Both the position numbers and the translations under genes were made by a program. Of a stretch of DNA of 64,000 nucleotides, positions 61,132-64,000 are shown in pieces (positions within the stretch are counted from its first letter, which is position 1; every line of letters starts with the position of its first letter). Source of the DNA: Mesorhizobium sp. M4B.F.Ca.ET.058.02.1.1 (GTDB taxonomy: Bacteria > Pseudomonadota > Alphaproteobacteria > Rhizobiales > Rhizobiaceae); assembly GCF_003952505.1 (NCBI RefSeq), contig NZ_CP034450.1, positions 1,240,001-1,304,000 on the forward strand, in the 5' to 3' direction. Below the pieces are notes generated by a model. The model was given only the letters and a program-made list of their open reading frames with translations, ran no database searches and was not told where the DNA came from.

Positions 61132-62565
61132 CTACTCCGCCGCCTCGTACCCCGCGATGCCCTTGATCTCGAGAAAATCCTCGAGCCCATACTCGGCGTA
61201 TTCGCGGCCGTTGCCGGACTGCTTGTAGCCGCCGAAGGGCAGGCCGGCGTCCCAGGTCGGGTAGTTGATGTAGACGTTGCCGGAGCGCATGCGGGCGGCG
61301 ACGGCGCGCGCCTTCTCGATGTCCCTGGCCTGGATGTAGGAGGCAAGGCCGAAGACGGTGTCGTTGGCCTGCTCGACCGCCTGCTCGACCGTGTCGTAGG
61401 GCATGATCGCCAGCACCGGCCCAAAGATCTCTTCGGTGGCGATGCGCATGTCGTGCGTGACGTCGGCGAAGACGGTCGGGCGGACAAAGTAGCCGCGGTT
61501 GAGCTCGGCCGGGCGGCCGGGGCCGCCGGCGACAAGCGTGGCGCCCTCGTCGATGCCGCTCTGGATCAAAGCTTGGATCTTGTCGAACTGGAGCTGGCTC
61601 ACCACCGGGCCGAGCTTCGAGCCCGGCGCGTCGGCCGGGCCGACGGTGAATTTCTCGGCCGCCGTCTTAGCATAGGCGGCCGCCTCGTCGTGACGGTCGC
61701 GCGGCACGAACATGCGGGTCGGCGCGTTGCAGGACTGGCCGCTGTTGCCGAAGCAGCCGGCGACTCCCTTGGTGACGGCCCTTTCGAGGTCGACATCGGG
61801 GAACAGGATGTTGGCCGACTTGCCGCCAAGCTCCTGGTGCACGCGCTTGACCGTGTCGGCGGCGGCCTTGGCGACCAGGATGCCGGCCCGGGTCGAGCCG
61901 GTGAACGACATCATGTCGACATCCGGGTGGCTGGCCAGCGCCTGGCCGACGGTCGGGCCATCGCCGTTGACGAGATTGAAGACGCCCTTCGGCACGCCGG
62001 CCTCGTCGATGATCTCGGCGAAGATGATGGCGTCGAGCGGCGCGATCTCCGACGGCTTCAGCACCATGGTGCAGCCGGCGGCGAGCGCCGGGCCGACCTT
62101 GCAGGTGATCTGGTTCAGCGGCCAGTTCCATGGCGTGATCAGGCCGACGACGCCGATCGGCTCCTTGACGATGAGCGAGGAGCCTTTCACGTGGCGGAAC
62201 TGAAAACTCTTCAGCACCTCGGCCATCTTCTCCAGATGCGCCTGGCCGACGCCAACCTGGCTGTCCAGCGCCATCTGGCGCGGCGCGCCCATCTCGCGCG
62301 AGATTGCCAGCGCCAGGTCCTTGCTGCGCTTCTTGTAGACCTCGATGACGCGGTTGAGGATATCGAGGCGCTCCTCAACCGAGGTGAAGCCGAAGCTGTT
62401 GAAGGCGCGCCTGGCGGCGGCTACCGCCTTGTCGACATCGGCCTTGGTGCCGAGCGAAATCTGCGCGAAGGCGTCCTCGGTGGACGGATCGATGACATCG
62501 AGATTATTGGGCACCACCGGATCGACCCAGGCGCCGTCGATGTAGAACTGCAGATTGTGAGACAT
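61132..62565 (-). CDS. NAD(P)-dependent aldehyde dehydrogenase
   Basis: 477 residues from MSHNLQFYIDGAWVDP. The ALDH core is complete: PWNWPLNQ, FTGSTRAG, general base Glu245 (ELGGKS), nucleophile Cys279 (GQSCNAPT) and the EEIFGPVL motif. It oxidises an aldehyde to the acid in the cytoplasm; the substrate cannot be told from sequence. It stands alone. Confidence 0.92.
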   Translation of the reverse strand: MSHNLQFYIDGAWVDPVVPNNLDVIDPSTEDAFAQISLGTKADVDKAVAAARRAFNSFGFTSVEERLDILNRVIEVYKKRSKDLALAISREMGAPRQMALDSQVGVGQAHLEKMAEVLKSFQFRHVKGSSLIVKEPIGVVGLITPWNWPLNQITCKVGPALAAGCTMVLKPSEIAPLDAIIFAEIIDEAGVPKGVFNLVNGDGPTVGQALASHPDVDMMSFTGSTRAGILVAKAAADTVKRVHQELGGKSANILFPDVDLERAVTKGVAGCFGNSGQSCNAPTRMFVPRDRHDEAAAYAKTAAEKFTVGPADAPGSKLGPVVSQLQFDKIQALIQSGIDEGATLVAGGPGRPAELNRGYFVRPTVFADVTHDMRIATEEIFGPVLAIMPYDTVEQAVEQANDTVFGLASYIQARDIEKARAVAARMRSGNVYINYPTWDAGLPFGGYKQSGNGREYAEYGLEDFLEIKGIAGYEAAE

Positions 62566-62862
62566 GCTTTTCGCTCCCTGTGGGCCAGCGGGCTTCGCTT
62601 GTGGCGAGTGATCGTCGTATACGGCCAGAAATAACGATGCGGCAGCCGCCCTGTCAAACGCAAGCGGCGGTGATTGAGCCAGCGTGTGGAATTCGCCATC
62701 GATACCGCCCAAGACAATGCGGCGGTTTCGGGAAAACGACGTCTATTAAGACAGGACCGTGCTCAATCGTTCGGAAAACTCGATCATTATAACTCAAACA
62801 ATTCGTTGGAAAGATTGGTTTCGGAATGGCATTCCCACGACGAAGGCGCCTGGAGAACCCCT

Positions 62863-63915
62863 TTGCCCGTCCTGCCCGCCACCGCGAACAATCTTCCAAA
62901 CGGCCTGACCTCCACCGGCAGTAGCTCTGCCCTGACTTCGATCTCGTCCGGCGTCGTCCCGGGGCTTGTGCTGGCGGCGATGATCACCAGCGTCGCCTAT
63001 TCGGCGCGCAATGTCTCCGGCTTTGCCCTGCTCAGCCCGATGATCCTCGCCGTGGTGGCCGGCATGATCTATTCCAACGTGCTCGGCACGCCCGCCCATG
63101 CCAAGGCCGGCATCGCCTTTGCGCAGCGCCGGCTGCTGCGCTTCGCCATCGTGCTGCTCGGCTTCCAGCTGACGCTCGGCCAGGTCGCGGCGATCGGCAT
63201 TGGCGGCGTCGGCATCATTGCGGCCACACTCGGCGCCACCTTCGTCTTCACAATCACGCTCGGCCGGCTGATCGGCGTCGACCGCAAGCTGGCGCAACTG
63301 ATCGCCGCCGGCACCTCGATCTGCGGCGCCTCGGCGATCGTCGCCACCAACATCGTCACCGAGGCGCGCGACGAGGACGTCACCTACGCGGTTGCCGGGA
63401 TCACGCTGTTCGGCACCGTCGCCATGCTCGGCTTCCCGCTGCTGGCGCCGGTGCTCGGCCTCGACCAGCACGCTTTCGGCTTGTGGGCCGGCGCGTCAAT
63501 CCATGAGGTGGCGCAGGTTATCGGCGCCGGCTTCCAGGACGGCGCCCAGGCCGGCGAGACGGCGACCGTCGCCAAGCTGACGCGCGTCGCCATGCTGGCG
63601 CCGATGGTGATCACGCTCGGCCTGATGGCACGCCGCGGCAACGCCGACGGCTCGGCCGCGAAGCCGCCGATGCCGTGGTTCGTCGTCGCCTTCGTCGCGG
63701 TGGTGGGGCTGAACAGCCTGGTCGCCATGCCGGCCGCAGTGCATTCGGCGATTGCTTTGGCCACCCAGATCATGCTGACCATGGGGCTCGCCGCCATGGG
63801 CCTCCAGGCCGACATCTCGCAGCTCCGCTCGCGCGGCCTGCGCCCACTCGTCCTGGCCTTCTCGGCCTTCCTGTTCATCGCGGCGTTTAGTCTGACGCTG
63901 GTGAAGTTCGCCTAG
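62863..63915 (+). CDS. YeiH family membrane transporter (putative sulfate exporter)
   Basis: About 350 residues if started at TTG 62863, which has a GGAG site 9 bases upstream and gives the normal family length; a TTG at 62674 would add a charged, non-homologous leader. About ten helices and the family blocks [32 protein letters not shown] and [18 protein letters not shown] match YeiH/UPF0324. The substrate is not established. Confidence 0.85.
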   Translation: MPVLPATANNLPNGLTSTGSSSALTSISSGVVPGLVLAAMITSVAYSARNVSGFALLSPMILAVVAGMIYSNVLGTPAHAKAGIAFAQRRLLRFAIVLLGFQLTLGQVAAIGIGGVGIIAATLGATFVFTITLGRLIGVDRKLAQLIAAGTSICGASAIVATNIVTEARDEDVTYAVAGITLFGTVAMLGFPLLAPVLGLDQHAFGLWAGASIHEVAQVIGAGFQDGAQAGETATVAKLTRVAMLAPMVITLGLMARRGNADGSAAKPPMPWFVVAFVAVVGLNSLVAMPAAVHSAIALATQIMLTMGLAAMGLQADISQLRSRGLRPLVLAFSAFLFIAAFSLTLVKFA

Positions 63916-64000
63916 TGGGCATGTTGAGATTCAGGTCAGGCCGGCCTCATCTAAATATCAATGCCCTAATCCTCGAAGGAGCTTGCCGCGACAAAGATCG

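Overview
The window is 64 kb of GC-rich chromosome whose gene content fits an alphaproteobacterium of the order Hyphomicrobiales, most likely Mesorhizobium or a close relative. The basis is the protein families (OpgC, TelA/XpaC, a Bpt-type N-end-rule transferase, a NasST-controlled nitrate cluster, two Lrp/AsnC-gated amino-acid loci), high-GC codon use, and the GC-rich palindromic intergenic repeats. The genus is an inference. The first gene is cut by the left edge.

1-10 kb: a DUF423 membrane protein; a LacI-family regulator with two tandem paralogous microproteins and three copies of one 14-bp palindromic operator; an OpgC-type membrane protein; an esterase; a four-gene telA / VWA-lipoprotein / xpaC / Tat-substrate-binding-protein operon; soluble transhydrogenase sthA. 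10-34 kb is mostly housekeeping and transport: RDD protein, bpt, DMT and AI-2E transporters, parC, a large periplasmic protein, aspS, a DeoR-MFS pair, an ornithine-cyclodeaminase-like gene with a divergent Lrp regulator, rnd, MAPEG, guaB with a terminator-like leader hairpin, a DHA2 exporter, rlmE and ppx/gppA. Six GC-rich inverted repeats lie in this and the nitrate region.

35.2-36.9 kb: tRNA-Gln(CUG) is followed by a 1.57-kb element bounded by a 44-bp perfect duplication of the tRNA 3' end. It carries small helix-turn-helix genes and a secreted protein but no integrase. 37-41 kb: a divergent mdeR / mdeA-mdeB locus predicted to break down methionine via methanethiol release and 2-oxobutyrate oxidation. 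41.9-44.4 kb: a GGDEF-EAL protein and a periplasmic molybdopterin-type protein.

44.6-59.1 kb: an assimilatory nitrate regulon, all on the minus strand. In transcription order it is nasT, nasS, an FHA-adenylate cyclase, nrtA-nrtB-nrtD, narK, nirB, nirD, nasA. Both structural operons begin with the same module: a sigma-54 type promoter, a two-hairpin RNA whose hexaloops have A at position 1 and G at position 4 (the ANTAR target pattern), and an intrinsic terminator overlapping the second hairpin. This predicts NtrC/RpoN initiation plus NasT antitermination controlled by NasS. The module ahead of narK seems to be a segmental duplication from the nrtA front, which also left a 65-residue Tat-leader ORF. 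The nasA reading frame contains an in-frame palindromic repeat of about 95 codons.

59.6-61 kb: an AT-rich island with a DpnI-type restriction endonuclease and a small zinc-ribbon protein beside a truncated gene. The window ends with an aldehyde dehydrogenase and a YeiH-type transporter.
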